Assembly: GCF_900114245.1 (NCBI RefSeq)
Contig: NZ_FOSK01000001.1
Coordinates: 806,001-870,000, forward strand
DNA: 64,000 bases
DNA from: Pseudovibrio ascidiaceicola
GTDB taxonomy: Bacteria; Pseudomonadota; Alphaproteobacteria; Rhizobiales; Stappiaceae
Reading direction: 5' to 3'
Numbering within the stretch: the stretch's first letter is position 1; every line of letters begins with the position of its first letter. The notes beneath the pieces are model-generated. The model searched no databases. It was not told the origin of the DNA and was given only the letters and a program-made list of their open reading frames with translations. Below, piece after piece: positions 27,101 to 35,780 of this stretch. Position numbers and translations under genes: made by a program.

Positions 27101-27360
27101 TTGCCTTCTCTGCTGGTCTGGTGCCACTGGTGATCGCATCCGGTCCAGGTGCAGGTGCCATGGTTGCTGTGGGTGTGCCAGTGCTGGTTGGCATGCTGTT
27201 CTCGGCCACCTTCGGCATTTTCCTCATCCCCACCCTTTATGTCAGCTTCCAGTGGATGCGCGAAAAGGCTGGCTGGACCATTGAAGAAGGTCGTGCAGCA
27301 AGAGGAACCGGTGGTGAGTTGGCGGTTGATGCTAAGGATGAAAAGCCATCTGAAAACTGA
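24175..27360 (+). CDS. RND multidrug efflux permease (AcrB/HAE-1 family)
   Basis: Proton-driven inner-membrane trimeric exporter of hydrophobic and amphiphilic compounds. The 1061 residues have the canonical 12-helix layout with two large periplasmic loops. The N-terminus FIRRPRLAMVISILI and the segment SIPVSQYPTIAPP are classical for HAE-1. The proton relay residues are Asp409 and Asp410 in GIVVDDAII and Lys937 in LAGKNAILMNEF. A strong hairpin terminator follows the stop. Substrate range cannot be read from the sequence. Confidence 0.95.
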   Translation: MIYDMFIRRPRLAMVISILIVVVGAISIYSIPVSQYPTIAPPTVQVNATYIGADALTVEESVGQLVEGAVNGVDGMRYMKSSSSSDGTYSLTVYFDLTTNPDINAVNVQNRISTIESKLPQEVRDQGVNVTKKAGDLLQAISFYSPDQTHDGLFISNYVTINIVDELKRIPGVGDASVFGAQDYSMRIWLDPVKLRALNLTAEDLIAAVQSQNKQAAVGRVGAAPLAADQQLQLTVTAKGRLNTVEEFQNIVLRANPDGSVVHLKNVARVELSSASFDVLAEYNQQPTAMVGIYLSPGANAVAVSEAVNERIAYLAERFPDDLTYTSIFDTSLFVNEMISKVIHTLLEAFVLVTIVVYVFLGKFRATLIPLIAVPVSIIGAVAVAFMMGYTANTISLLALVLAIGIVVDDAIIVVENVERIMHEHPDLTPAQATSKAVSEIAAPVLATTLVLLSVFVPVAFLPGSSGVLFREFAVSISAAMVISTINALSLSPALCAILMKSENLTGVMAKVSKKIDDVGHGYAGLIKRIAKMSLFSLPVVVGFALFGFLIVSNTPDGFVPDEDKGYAMVLVNLPPGASRNRTEAVMRKADDIIRKDPAVNSTTMIIGLDLLAGGGSSPNAGVFFVKLKDYEERPSRELSSFAFVYRTYGALSGIPEATFFPVNPAAIDGLGTVGGFEFIMEALEGQDPTVLAQISRSLIVAANEAPDISSFFTTFNANTPQLNVQLDRERAQVLGLNIASVYNALQATLGGYYINDFNLYGRTWTVRLQAEQKYRSGIEDIGSIFVRSDTGEMVELSSVVHTELSRGANTITRYNNYRAVAFNGNAAPGVGLGEALAAMDGVAAEALPKGYAYEWTGLALEQKEAAGQTALILGLAFLFAYLFLVALYESWNTPIPVLLSVAPALAGALLSLWVFGLAFDLYAQIGMVILIALAGKNAILMNEFSLEKRIDGMGIYESAIEGARLRFRPVMMTSLAFSAGLVPLVIASGPGAGAMVAVGVPVLVGMLFSATFGIFLIPTLYVSFQWMREKAGWTIEEGRAARGTGGELAVDAKDEKPSEN

Positions 27361-27384
27361 TTTGTAATGATCTTGATGACAATG

Positions 27385-27410
27385 AAAAAGGCGCCTCAGG
27401 CGCCTTTTTT
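27385..27410. terminator. Rho-independent terminator of the RND operon
   Basis: A GGCGCC-tca-GGCGCC hairpin (27390-27404) with A5 before and T6 after. It can act on both strands, so it also serves the convergent CPBP gene that ends at 27412. Confidence 0.9.
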
Positions 27411-27411
27411 G

Positions 27412-28662
27412 CTATGCAACACGCAGCAAGGCGAACCAGTAAAAGGCCGCAAGACCAGCAATCGCGTGGCTGGTGGAAACGGCCACCCATGACCGTCGAT
27501 ACTGGAACATCACACCCCAATAAAAGCTCACCATAAACGTTAGTAAAACCGCCAGTTTGGAATAGGGAAGGTGGATGATGGAAAAAGCAACAGAAGCCGC
27601 AAAATTGCCCCAGAACACAGAGGAGAGCTTATGCGGCCCCAAGGCCGCAGTCACCGGAACCTGCATGCCACACCGAACAATGAACTGCTGAATAGGGCAC
27701 ATCACCAGCGCATAAAAAACCGCAAAGGCAACCTCAGGCCATCCCATAAATGGTCCTTGTACCTGATGCGTGAGAAAGTAGAAGGAAAACGACTCTTCTG
27801 AAGGATGCACAATGTACCGGGTCACTGCCATTACCAGAATGATCGGAATAGTCATCACCACCCCATAACCGAACTGGCTCGGAAGATGGCTGAATTCAAG
27901 CCCGAAGATGCGTGGCGGCAAATAGAGATTCTTCATGATGTAAAACAGAATAGCCGCAAGAATGAAGTTCAGGCTCAAGCTGTAAACCGTCATCGCAATA
28001 AAGCCGTAGCCGTAATCATCAAACGTATTTTTGTAGAGGCTGATGAACAATGCAAACGACGACATGGCAATCATATTCGCCACCAGCAAAACCGCATAAG
28101 CCTGCAAACGTCGTGACCGGATCTTGATCTCTTCCAGCACTCGGGAACTGCTTTGCTCCAGCTGATGCGCCGCCTGCCGGGCAAAATAGCGAAACAGCAT
28201 GGAGTTGGTTTCAGTCGAGGTTGGCAAAGTGCCGTATCTGTTCCAGCTCAGCGAGGCGACAACCGTATCCCGTTTGGCCCGAACGCTTGCGATGTAGCTT
28301 TGCGGTCCGACATGGGCACGAATATAGGCCAGTTCTCCCGCCACATCACCCGCTTTCAGGTGACCCAGAACAGTATCTGCCCCGTCCTGATCTTCTTTGA
28401 TAACTTCCAGATCCCCTTCAAGAATGATGAAAAATCGATCCGCGCTTTGCCCTTGCACTAGCAAATCCTCATGGGCTTTGAGGGAGTAGTACTGGGCACA
28501 ATCCAGCACCTCACGAATAACAGGCTGGGTTGGCAAACCAAGATCGAGAAGCCGCTGATGCAACTGCGTGCGATGGCGTGGGATATTGCCGTAGCTCACC
28601 TCAAGCCGTGATTTGTTTTTTTTAGGAGACTGTTCCTCATCGCGCTGGGACAGGAAGCGCAT
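27412..28662 (-). CDS. Cyclic-nucleotide-binding domain fused to a CPBP (Rce1-like) membrane domain
   Basis: A 416-residue fusion. Residues about 45-145 form a cyclic-nucleotide-binding-like domain (LLVQGQSADRFFIILEGDLEV, then a GDVAGELAYI phosphate-loop-like turn). From residue 190 on there are about seven membrane helices that match the CPBP family of intramembrane proteases. In CPBP the catalytic motif 1 is EExxxR; here it reads Gln325-Gln326-x-x-x-Arg330. Motif 2 is kept as F360-x-x-x-H364, and a later His399 is in place. The protein may be an inactive or altered homologue controlled by a nucleotide ligand. The link of the two domains is inferred from one open frame, which has no internal break. 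Confidence 0.85.
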   Translation of the reverse strand: MRFLSQRDEEQSPKKNKSRLEVSYGNIPRHRTQLHQRLLDLGLPTQPVIREVLDCAQYYSLKAHEDLLVQGQSADRFFIILEGDLEVIKEDQDGADTVLGHLKAGDVAGELAYIRAHVGPQSYIASVRAKRDTVVASLSWNRYGTLPTSTETNSMLFRYFARQAAHQLEQSSSRVLEEIKIRSRRLQAYAVLLVANMIAMSSFALFISLYKNTFDDYGYGFIAMTVYSLSLNFILAAILFYIMKNLYLPPRIFGLEFSHLPSQFGYGVVMTIPIILVMAVTRYIVHPSEESFSFYFLTHQVQGPFMGWPEVAFAVFYALVMCPIQQFIVRCGMQVPVTAALGPHKLSSVFWGNFAASVAFSIIHLPYSKLAVLLTFMVSFYWGVMFQYRRSWVAVSTSHAIAGLAAFYWFALLRVA

Positions 28663-28844
28663 CTATGGGCCTTCTTTCAGTAACATCCTCGGCTGATCAG
28701 CCTTGTTGCGGATTTTACCCTGCCCGCGCCATCCTGCATGCACTTTGGCAAATCATGGTAATCCTGCACCAATGGGATCTCTCAAATGCCATTCAACTCT
28801 ATAGCGTATTCCCGAGAAGGGGGCCGGTTTTCAGGTAAGAACAG

Positions 28845-29948
28845 GTGCCAAACTCTAAGGCTTTAGGGAATCTCTGGAAATGGTGGGAAAGATTTCAGAG
28901 TGGCGCCAAACAACCGTGCACGCTTAGATATCGAAAAGCGCAGGAGGGTTGGTTGGTCTTTTCATTGCTGCAATATAAATCCTATCAGTGGATGCCGCGA
29001 GACAGAGAGGAAAATCACTGCAAGTTTATTTCCAGCAGAGGCTTCGCCAAAACCTGCCAAAGCCGGAACCAGAAACTTAAGTCCTCAGTCCCTGATCTCG
29101 ACGACAACTTGCTGGAGCATCATCATAACGGTGCTACGCTTTACATCACCACCGACGCCCTGCCGTACTTCGTCCAAACCAAACTGCTGCACATTCGCGA
29201 ACCATTCGTCCTGCTCAGTGGAGACAGTGATCTGCCCATAGGGCCGGACACAACCCTGCCAAACACGCTGTCCTCACTTGATCTGAAGAACCTGCTATCC
29301 CATCCGCTGCTGGTTGCATGGTACGCGCAGAACTTGGCTATCGAGCACGAGAAAGTCTTCAACCTGCCCATCGGTTTGGATTATCACACCATGACCGCCC
29401 GCAAGTCTCACGCTTGGGGGACCTTCCAGACCCCGCTTGAGCAGGAAGAGTGCCTGCGCACTGTGATCGCCAACGCTGCCTCATTGGAAGACCGAGAGGT
29501 CCGAGCCTACTGCAACTGGCACCATGCAGCGCATCGCGGAGACAGAGCAGAGGTGATTGAGGTGGTTGATGATTCCACCGCCTATTTTGAAAATGAGCAC
29601 CTTCCTCGCGAACAGTCATGGCGTAAAAACGCGCAATTCCTCTTCACGATCAGTCCTTTTGGGGACGGAATGGACTGCCACCGCACATGGGAAGCCTTGT
29701 TTCTTGGAGCGATTCCCATCGTCAAATCCTCCAGCCTAAACCCGCTGTTCAAAAACTTACCAGTCGTGGTTCTGGATGATTGGGTCGAGCTGACCAGTGA
29801 ACGTCTACTTGAGGCGAAACAACAAATTCTGGCAGGAACCTTTGACTTTTCCAGTCTCTACCTGAGTTTCTGGCAAGATCGTTTTCTGGGCCATGAACCT
29901 GCACGCCAAGTTCCTCTGACCTATCAGCAGTTCTTAGATACCCTTTGA
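28845..29948 (+). CDS. Exostosin-like (GT47-type) glycosyltransferase
   Basis: A 367-residue protein without signal peptide or clear membrane segment. The C-terminal part has the exostosin-family stretch SPFGDGMDCHRTWEALFLGAIPIVK (elements SPFGDGMDCHRTWE and GAIPIVKSS) followed by LPVVVLDDW. The first 100 residues are basic and of no recognised domain. The start is uncertain: GTG 28845 is the first usable codon after a stop, and later starts are possible. Likely adds a sugar to a surface or lipid-linked glycan; acceptor unknown. It is monocistronic and convergent with the liv importer genes. Confidence 0.75.
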   Translation: MPNSKALGNLWKWWERFQSGAKQPCTLRYRKAQEGWLVFSLLQYKSYQWMPRDREENHCKFISSRGFAKTCQSRNQKLKSSVPDLDDNLLEHHHNGATLYITTDALPYFVQTKLLHIREPFVLLSGDSDLPIGPDTTLPNTLSSLDLKNLLSHPLLVAWYAQNLAIEHEKVFNLPIGLDYHTMTARKSHAWGTFQTPLEQEECLRTVIANAASLEDREVRAYCNWHHAAHRGDRAEVIEVVDDSTAYFENEHLPREQSWRKNAQFLFTISPFGDGMDCHRTWEALFLGAIPIVKSSSLNPLFKNLPVVVLDDWVELTSERLLEAKQQILAGTFDFSSLYLSFWQDRFLGHEPARQVPLTYQQFLDTL

Positions 29949-29974
29949 AAAATAATGCGCCCAAAAAGAAAAAG

Positions 29975-30121
29975 ACCAGAGGAACGAATCCTCTGGTTCA
30001 GGTAAAGGGTCAATAGCCCTTGGGGGAACTTGATCGGGATCTCCAAGCATGCTGAAAAATGCTCAGAAACACCCTGCAAAATAAAGCAAGTTGCAGACTC
30101 AGAAATAACGCAACCTGCTTT
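29975..30121 (-). terminator. Two hairpins behind the livF gene
   Basis: The left hairpin pairs ACCAGAGGA with TCCTCTGGT (29975-29997) and on the minus strand is followed by CTTTTTCTTTTT, a good rho-independent terminator for the liv operon. A second hairpin, 30083-30121 (AAAGCA-GTTGC type stem with one mismatch), lies closer to livF. Confidence 0.8.
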
Positions 30122-30148
30122 TGCGGAGCTGACGCTCCAACAAAATCG

Positions 30149-30928
30149 TCAGATCGCCAGATAGGTTTGCCGTAGCTCTTCGTTGTCGAGCACTTCCTGT
30201 GCCGTGCCATCAAACACCACTTCGCCCATGTCCAGAATAACCGCACGGTCCGCAAGGTGCAGAGCAGCCACAGCGTTCTGCTCCACGATAATCGTCGTGA
30301 TGCCCAGTTCTTTCACGTTCTCAAGAATGCGCTCAATCTCCTGAACGATCACCGGCGCGAGGCCTTCATACGGCTCATCCAGCAACAGCAGCTTCACGTC
30401 GCGAGCCAACGCACGGGCCACAGCCAGCATCTGCTGTTCACCGCCAGACATGGTCACAGCTTCCTGCTTGGCACGCTCTGCAAGGCGAGGGAAGTGATCA
30501 TAAAGACGCTCAATCGACCATCCGTGCGGCTCCGAAATCTGCGCTAGTTGAAGGTTCTCCTCAACTGTCAGTCCTGGAATGATCCGGCGATCTTCCTGCA
30601 CCAACTGGATTCCGTTCTGAGCTGCCAGATAGTTTGGCATCTCATGAATAGGCTTATGGTCTAGCCAGATCTCACCATGTGTCAGCTGAGGGTCGCTGGC
30701 ACGTGCAATCGCGCGAAGAGTAGACGTCTTCCCCGCCCCATTTCGTCCCAGCAGCGCAAGGATCTCACCTTCGCGAATGTCAAAGCTAACACCCTGAACG
30801 ATATAGCTTTCACCGTAATAGGCATGCAGATCCCAAGCCGAGAAGTAAGCCGGAGCACCACCTTTGGAGCGCACAGGCGTAACACCCGGAGCCGTCGCGC
30901 CTTTAAATTGATCTTCGAGAATGGTCAT
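30149..30928 (-). CDS. livF: Branched-chain amino acid-type ABC transporter, ATPase LivF
   Basis: One of two cytosolic ATPases of a LivFGHMK-type importer. The 259 residues include Walker A GRNGAGKT (61-68), the signature SGGEQQ and Walker B LLLLDEP. LivF features such as VQEDRRI and YEGLAP are present. It carries an N-terminal extension of about 27 residues relative to usual LivF. ATG 30928 overlaps the livG stop by 4 bp (ATGA). It is the last gene of a five-gene leftward operon. Confidence 0.93.
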   Translation of the reverse strand: MTILEDQFKGATAPGVTPVRSKGGAPAYFSAWDLHAYYGESYIVQGVSFDIREGEILALLGRNGAGKTSTLRAIARASDPQLTHGEIWLDHKPIHEMPNYLAAQNGIQLVQEDRRIIPGLTVEENLQLAQISEPHGWSIERLYDHFPRLAERAKQEAVTMSGGEQQMLAVARALARDVKLLLLDEPYEGLAPVIVQEIERILENVKELGITTIIVEQNAVAALHLADRAVILDMGEVVFDGTAQEVLDNEELRQTYLAI

Positions 30929-31680
30929 ACGTGCGCCCCTCCCAGATAAGCTTCCTGAACGCGTGGATCGCCCTTGATGTCTTCTGGTTGCCCCTCAGCA
31001 ATCACAGTGCCCTGTGCCAGAACACTGATTTTGCTGGCGAGGGAGAACACCACATGCATGTCGTGCTCGATAACAATCTTGGTAATGCCGCGCTCACCAA
31101 TACGCTTCAGCAGATCAATGGTGTTGTTGGTGTCAGCACGAGACATGCCCGCTGTTGGCTCATCCAAAAGCAACAGTTTTGGATCCTGAACCAGACACAT
31201 CGCCAGCTCCAGACGCCGCTTGTCGCCTCGTGAAAGAGAGTCTGCAGTCATGTCTTTCTTATCTACAAGCCCAACATCCTCAAGCATATGCATGGCTTTG
31301 TCGCGTATCTCGCCCTGACCATCCACACGAGCCCAGGCGTTCATGGTGAATGCCCCATCTCGCTTTGCCAGAGTTGGGATCATCACGTTTTCCTGCAAGG
31401 TCAGATCACCAAAGATCTCTGGCGTCTGAAACACGCGGGAAACACCTGCCTGATTGATCTCATGCGGCTTAGCACCAATGAGATCCTTGCCCAGAAAAGT
31501 CACAGAGCCTGTATCCGGAATCAGGCGGCCCACAAAGCAGTTGAGCAATGTGGACTTGCCCGCGCCGTTTGGCCCGATGATGGCATGCACATGCCCTTGC
31601 TCGATGGAAAGGTTCACGTCATCGAGAGCTTTCAGGCCACCAAAGCGCTTGTTTACGCCCTTAACACTAAGAATTTCCAT
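30925..31680 (-). CDS. livG: Branched-chain amino acid-type ABC transporter, ATPase LivG
   Basis: Partner ATPase of LivF. Start ATG 31680 gives MEILSVKGVNKRFGG, normal for LivG; the open frame runs 22 codons further into livM but has no supporting start there. The 251 residues have Walker A GPNGAGKS (36-43), the signature SRGDKRRLELA (Arg for Gly in the usual LSxGxxR form, seen in this subfamily) and Walker B LLLLDEPTAGM. It overlaps livF by 4 bp and starts 10 bp after the livM stop. Confidence 0.93.
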   Translation of the reverse strand: MEILSVKGVNKRFGGLKALDDVNLSIEQGHVHAIIGPNGAGKSTLLNCFVGRLIPDTGSVTFLGKDLIGAKPHEINQAGVSRVFQTPEIFGDLTLQENVMIPTLAKRDGAFTMNAWARVDGQGEIRDKAMHMLEDVGLVDKKDMTADSLSRGDKRRLELAMCLVQDPKLLLLDEPTAGMSRADTNNTIDLLKRIGERGITKIVIEHDMHVVFSLASKISVLAQGTVIAEGQPEDIKGDPRVQEAYLGGAHV

Positions 31681-31690
31681 GGTTGCCTCT

Positions 31691-32848
31691 CTATTCCGCT
31701 GCATTCGCTGATGCTGGAAAATGCGAATGACCTGTTCCCTTGCCAACGCGCGAAGACTTGCGGCGGAACATTTTGGTTATCCTGTTGAAGCCCTCCATGA
31801 TGCCGCCAGGCAGGAAGATCACGATCACCATAAACAGCAAACCAAGCGTCAAGTGCCACCCTTCGCCCACAAACAGGCTCGCAAGACTCACCACCGGCCC
31901 CTCCATGAAGTCAGGCAGGAAAGAGAAGATGGCATGCAATGTCTGCTCGTTATACGCAGAGAAGATGTTCTCGAAGTACTTGATGAGGCCGGCACCAAGG
32001 ATCGGTCCAAGCAGAGTACCAGCACCACCAAGAATGGTCATCAAAACCACCTCACCAGATGCCGTCCATTGCATGCGCTCAGCACCTGCAAGCGGATCAG
32101 TCACAGCCAGCAGACTACCTGCAACACCAGCAAACATGCCGGAAATAACGAAAGCAGTGAGTGTGTAAGGCCGTGTGTTCAGTCCGGTGTAGCTCATGCG
32201 GTTCTGGTTGGATTTCACAGCACGCAGCATCATGCCAAACGGACTGCGGAAGATGCGTTGTGAAATGTAAAATCCAACGATGAGCAGAACGGCACAAAAG
32301 TAGAAGCCTGAGTATCCGGTCATCTCAATACCAAACAGGTTGGAGATTAACGGACCAGAGGCTTCTGAAGAGCTGTCAAACAACCGCGGGTCGGATTGCA
32401 ACACCCGCAGACCCGTCTCACCATTGGTGATTGGGGTCAGCACAGAGTAAGCCAAATTATAGCTCATCTGCGCGAAGGCAAGCGTCAGAATGGAAAAGTA
32501 GATGCCTGATCGACGCAGTGAGATATAGCCGATTGCAACTGCAAAGAGGCTAGAGAACACCACGGAAAAGAGCAGTGCTGGAAGTGGGTTCATACCCAGC
32601 AACTTAAAGCTCCAGACCGCGGCGTAAGACCCGATGCCCAGAAAGGCAGCATGGCCAAAGCTGAGATAGCCTGTGAGGCCAAACAGCAAGTTGAAGCCCA
32701 AAGCAAACAGGCCAAAGATGGCAAACTTCTGCAAAAGGTCAGGATACCCGGCACCAACCGGTGCCAGCCATATTGGCATTGTCAGGATTGCAGCTGAAAA
32801 CAGCACAAGCATGAGCAGGTCGGAGCGTGGAGAGTTCTTGGTCATCAT
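31691..32848 (-). CDS. livM: Branched-chain amino acid-type ABC transporter, permease LivM
   Basis: Inner-membrane permease, 385 residues, about ten helices. The family stretch [22 protein letters not shown] (elements [17 protein letters not shown]) near residues 53-70 and the coupling-helix region [17 protein letters not shown] are diagnostic. A positively charged C-terminal tail of about 35 residues follows the last helix. The start has two adjacent Met codons at 32848. It is 4 bp from the livH stop, so expression is coupled. Confidence 0.93.
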   Translation of the reverse strand: MMTKNSPRSDLLMLVLFSAAILTMPIWLAPVGAGYPDLLQKFAIFGLFALGFNLLFGLTGYLSFGHAAFLGIGSYAAVWSFKLLGMNPLPALLFSVVFSSLFAVAIGYISLRRSGIYFSILTLAFAQMSYNLAYSVLTPITNGETGLRVLQSDPRLFDSSSEASGPLISNLFGIEMTGYSGFYFCAVLLIVGFYISQRIFRSPFGMMLRAVKSNQNRMSYTGLNTRPYTLTAFVISGMFAGVAGSLLAVTDPLAGAERMQWTASGEVVLMTILGGAGTLLGPILGAGLIKYFENIFSAYNEQTLHAIFSFLPDFMEGPVVSLASLFVGEGWHLTLGLLFMVIVIFLPGGIMEGFNRITKMFRRKSSRVGKGTGHSHFPASANAAE

Positions 32849-32852
32849 TGGC

Positions 32853-33881
32853 TCAGGTCTCCATCACGCCCTTGCGGCCCATAAGTCCACGCGGGCGAAC
32901 CAGAAGGATAATAACTGCAACAAGATAGATAATGATCTGGTCGATACCGGGCAGAATGGTCTTCACCTCGTTCATACTCGCAAAACTTTGCAAGATGCCA
33001 AGCAGGAAGCCAGCTGATACCGCGCCGGGCAGGGACCCCATGCCACCCACGACGACCACCACGAAAGACAGCACGAGGAAGTCCATACCCATGTGGTAAT
33101 CTGGCGGAAGGATCGGCGTGTACATAACACCAGCAAGGCCTGCGACGACCGCAGCAACGGCAAAGACCAGCGTAAAGCGACGCTCAATGTTGATGCCAAG
33201 AAGGCCAACAGTTTCGCGGTCAGCCATGCCAGCGCGAACAACCATGCCAAAGGTGGTGAATTGCAGGAAGGCAAAGACCCCGCCAATCACGCTGAGTGAG
33301 AAAAACAGATACACAATGCGCCACTGCGGATAAACAACGGTTCCCGGGTCGAAACCAAGCATAACACCCAGATCCATAGCACCGCGCACCATGTCAGGGG
33401 CTGATTGTGGAATGGGGTTGGCACCGAAATAAGTTTTGATGATCTCTTGCAAAACAATGGCCAGACCAAAGGTCACAAGTATCTGCTCAGCATGTGGGCG
33501 TTTGTAGAAATGGCGGATCAAACCACGCTCCATCACATACCCAGCCAGCAGCATGACCGGAATAGCGAATGCGATCGACAATGGAACGGAGTAGTTCAGC
33601 ATCGTCGTGCCAGTATCACCCAGCCACACTTCAATGTAAGGCACACGGGTTTCCAAAGGTGTGCCCCAGGCAGTGGTCTTGGTTGGATCGACGACAACCT
33701 GCTCAAGGCCAATCAGTTTATTGAAAGCTACGGCACAAAATGCGCCAAGCATAAACAAGGCCCCGTGGGCGAAGTTCACAACTCCAAGCGTACCGAAGAT
33801 AAGCGTTAGCCCAAGCGCAATCAAAGCATAGGCGCCGCCCTTATCAAGGCCGTTGAGAATTTGAAGAACGATGGCGTCCAT
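32853..33881 (-). CDS. livH: Branched-chain amino acid-type ABC transporter, permease LivH
   Basis: Inner-membrane permease pairing with LivM; 342 residues. ATG 33881 is chosen: GGGAG lies eight bases upstream and the protein then starts [20 protein letters not shown], as usual for LivH. A start 15 codons upstream is possible but unsupported. [17 protein letters not shown] is the LivH signature. A loop rich in charged and small residues (about 60-95) is longer than in E. coli LivH. It lies 117 bp after the binding-protein gene, with a hairpin between. Confidence 0.93.
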   Translation of the reverse strand: MDAIVLQILNGLDKGGAYALIALGLTLIFGTLGVVNFAHGALFMLGAFCAVAFNKLIGLEQVVVDPTKTTAWGTPLETRVPYIEVWLGDTGTTMLNYSVPLSIAFAIPVMLLAGYVMERGLIRHFYKRPHAEQILVTFGLAIVLQEIIKTYFGANPIPQSAPDMVRGAMDLGVMLGFDPGTVVYPQWRIVYLFFSLSVIGGVFAFLQFTTFGMVVRAGMADRETVGLLGINIERRFTLVFAVAAVVAGLAGVMYTPILPPDYHMGMDFLVLSFVVVVVGGMGSLPGAVSAGFLLGILQSFASMNEVKTILPGIDQIIIYLVAVIILLVRPRGLMGRKGVMET

Positions 33882-33960
33882 CCGCTCTTCTCCCTTTAAT
33901 TTCGTGAGAAGGTGCAAGGCATCCAATGCGGAACATCAGTGGTTCAAGCAGGAGCCATTA

Positions 33961-33986
33961 CCCGGCTGCAAAAAGCTGCAGCCGGG
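33961..33986 (-). promoter_or_regulatory. Intercistronic hairpin between livK-like gene and livH
   Basis: A perfect 10 bp stem CCCGGCTGCA/TGCAGCCGGG with a six-base loop and no U-run. Such hairpins often protect the upstream message and give more binding protein than permease. Confidence 0.7.
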
Positions 33987-33998
33987 CAAACGGTGCTG

Positions 33999-35345
33999 TT
34001 AGACCTTGTAAGGTCCAAGCTCGCCACCAAAGATCTCTGGGTCATATGTGACCTGAGATGCAGGTGTCACTTCAACAACTTCCAGAAGGTCAAACTGGGA
34101 AGTCGCGTTCTCGTTACCTTTCACAACCAGCACGTCCTTGAAGCACTGGTGATCAGAGCCGCGGTAAAGGGTTGGGCCGTTACCCATACCGTCGAACTGG
34201 TGATCTTCCAGAGCCTTGATAACCTCTGCTGGATTGAAGGTACCCGCACGCTCGCACGCATCTGCATAAAGCAGCGTTTGAACGTAGCAGGTGTGTGCAG
34301 CCTGGGATGGTGGGAAGCCATATTCCTGACCGAACGACTTAACAAAGGCCTTGGAACCTTCGTCCTGCAAGGACCAGTTCCAGTTGGTTGTGCCGTAAAT
34401 GCCTTTGATGTTTTCGCCTGCACCCTGAGCCATAAGACGGGAGTACAGCGGAACAATGATCTCAAAGTTCTTGCCGTTGACAAGCTTGTCACGCAGACCA
34501 AACTGAACAGCCTGTGTCAACGAGTTGATCATGTCCTTACCGTAGTGGTTCAGGATCAACACATCAGCACCGGAGTTCAGAACTGGAGCAATGTACTGGG
34601 AGAAGTCACCAGCACCCAGTGGGGTGCGGACTTTGTTGACGGTTTCCCAACCAAGGCCTTCAGTGGTGTTGGCGATGGACTCTTCCTGTGTCCAGCCCCA
34701 TGTATAATCAGCTGTCAGGTGGTAAGCGCGACGGTCTTTACCCATCTCTTTGTCAAGCACTGGGCCAAGCGCTGCACCGGACATGTAAGCGTTGAAGAAG
34801 TGGCGGAAGCCATAACGCCGCTTGTCCTTGCCGGTGGTGTCGTTGGAGTGGGTCAGACCGCACATGAACACGACGCCCATTTCCTGCGCCAGAGACTGCT
34901 GTGCAATCGCCACGCCGGAAGAAGAGCCACCAGACCACATGACAACGCCGTCTTTCTCGATCATGCGCTTGGCAGAAGCACGGGCCGCGTCAGACTTTGT
35001 TTGAGTATCACCGGTGACGTAATCAACTTTCTTGCCAAGAACGCCATTCCCATTGAGCGAAAGTGGCTTCATGGTGCTCAGCATGCCGCCGTCACCTTCA
35101 CCGTTCAGGTGTTTGACAGCCAGCTGATAAGCACGCAGCTCGTCTGCGCCTTCGTCAGCATATGCGCCTGTTTGTGGCACGTTGAAACCGAAAGTGACTG
35201 TTTTGGAATTGGTTGGGTCATTGCGGAAATTGGTTTCAGCCCAAGCGCTGCGGCTGATAATAGTTGGGGTCGCCAGTACCAGACCACTGGCTGCTCCCGC
35301 CTTCAATAGGCTACGCCGATTCATCGGCCTACGAATAATGCTCAT
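33999..35345 (-). CDS. Branched-chain amino acid-type ABC transporter substrate-binding protein (Tat-exported)
   Basis: Periplasmic receptor of the importer; 448 residues of the Periplasmic_BP_6/LivK-like fold. The N-terminus has a twin-arginine motif (NRRSLLKAG, about 9-17), a hydrophobic stretch and a cleavage site near SAWA at 33-36, so export is likely via Tat. GGSSSGVAIA at the first lobe and the VLNSGADVLIL strand fit the family. The start ATG 35345 follows GGGAGGA. It is first in the operon, as is common. The ligand may be a branched amino acid, a polyamine-like or amide compound; sequence alone does not say. Confidence 0.92.
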   Translation of the reverse strand: MSIIRRPMNRRSLLKAGAASGLVLATPTIISRSAWAETNFRNDPTNSKTVTFGFNVPQTGAYADEGADELRAYQLAVKHLNGEGDGGMLSTMKPLSLNGNGVLGKKVDYVTGDTQTKSDAARASAKRMIEKDGVVMWSGGSSSGVAIAQQSLAQEMGVVFMCGLTHSNDTTGKDKRRYGFRHFFNAYMSGAALGPVLDKEMGKDRRAYHLTADYTWGWTQEESIANTTEGLGWETVNKVRTPLGAGDFSQYIAPVLNSGADVLILNHYGKDMINSLTQAVQFGLRDKLVNGKNFEIIVPLYSRLMAQGAGENIKGIYGTTNWNWSLQDEGSKAFVKSFGQEYGFPPSQAAHTCYVQTLLYADACERAGTFNPAEVIKALEDHQFDGMGNGPTLYRGSDHQCFKDVLVVKGNENATSQFDLLEVVEVTPASQVTYDPEIFGGELGPYKV

Positions 35346-35780
35346 GAAATCCTCCCGAAAGGCAAAATGCCCAAAATGACGTGATAGAGGTCCCGTCCTC
35401 CTAAGAACCTGCCGCGCTCACCGTTCCTTGTTCACCAGAAACAGTTACGTCAGCTCACGCAAAGGAAAGCCTAGTTCGGTAGTATAATGAATCGCAATTC
35501 GACTTATGGTTTTTAAACCAAAGGTTAATACCAAGTAACATTCTATTAGATGTTGTAAATCGTTTGCCCTATTTAGTTTTCAGGAAGTGCTGCACTGCAA
35601 ATGTGACTTGGCTGAAATGAATGCATTTTACGTAAGGTGTCTGCTAAAACTGTAAAATACTGAATTCATGAAGAATGTCGTTTAAATTTCCCAAAGCAGG
35701 CAGAGCGCTGGTGTTTGTCTTATGGCTGAAAGACAAACACCAGTTTTTTGTAGTGCAGCTAACGCAAGTGCGAAGGCTTT
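35346..35780. other. 435 bp intergenic region; possible small RNA on the plus strand
   Basis: No protein gene is supported here. The region holds the promoter of the liv operon (leftward) and, at its right end, a strong plus-strand terminator with no plus-strand gene in front of it. AT-rich between about 35480 and 35680. Confidence 0.5.
35708..35749 (+). terminator. Orphan rho-independent terminator on the plus strand
   Basis: A perfect 14 bp stem (35708-35721 with 35730-35743), an eight-base loop and T6 at 35744-35749. The T-run is on the plus strand only. The neighbouring chemoreceptor gene ends at 35781 on the minus strand and would read the hairpin without a U-run. Confidence 0.85.

Noticed and set aside
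33912-35309. A 465-codon open frame on the plus strand
   Set aside because: It lies fully antisense to the binding-protein gene, which has a Tat signal, family motifs and operon context. The plus frame has no recognisable domain and is a mirror of codon use.
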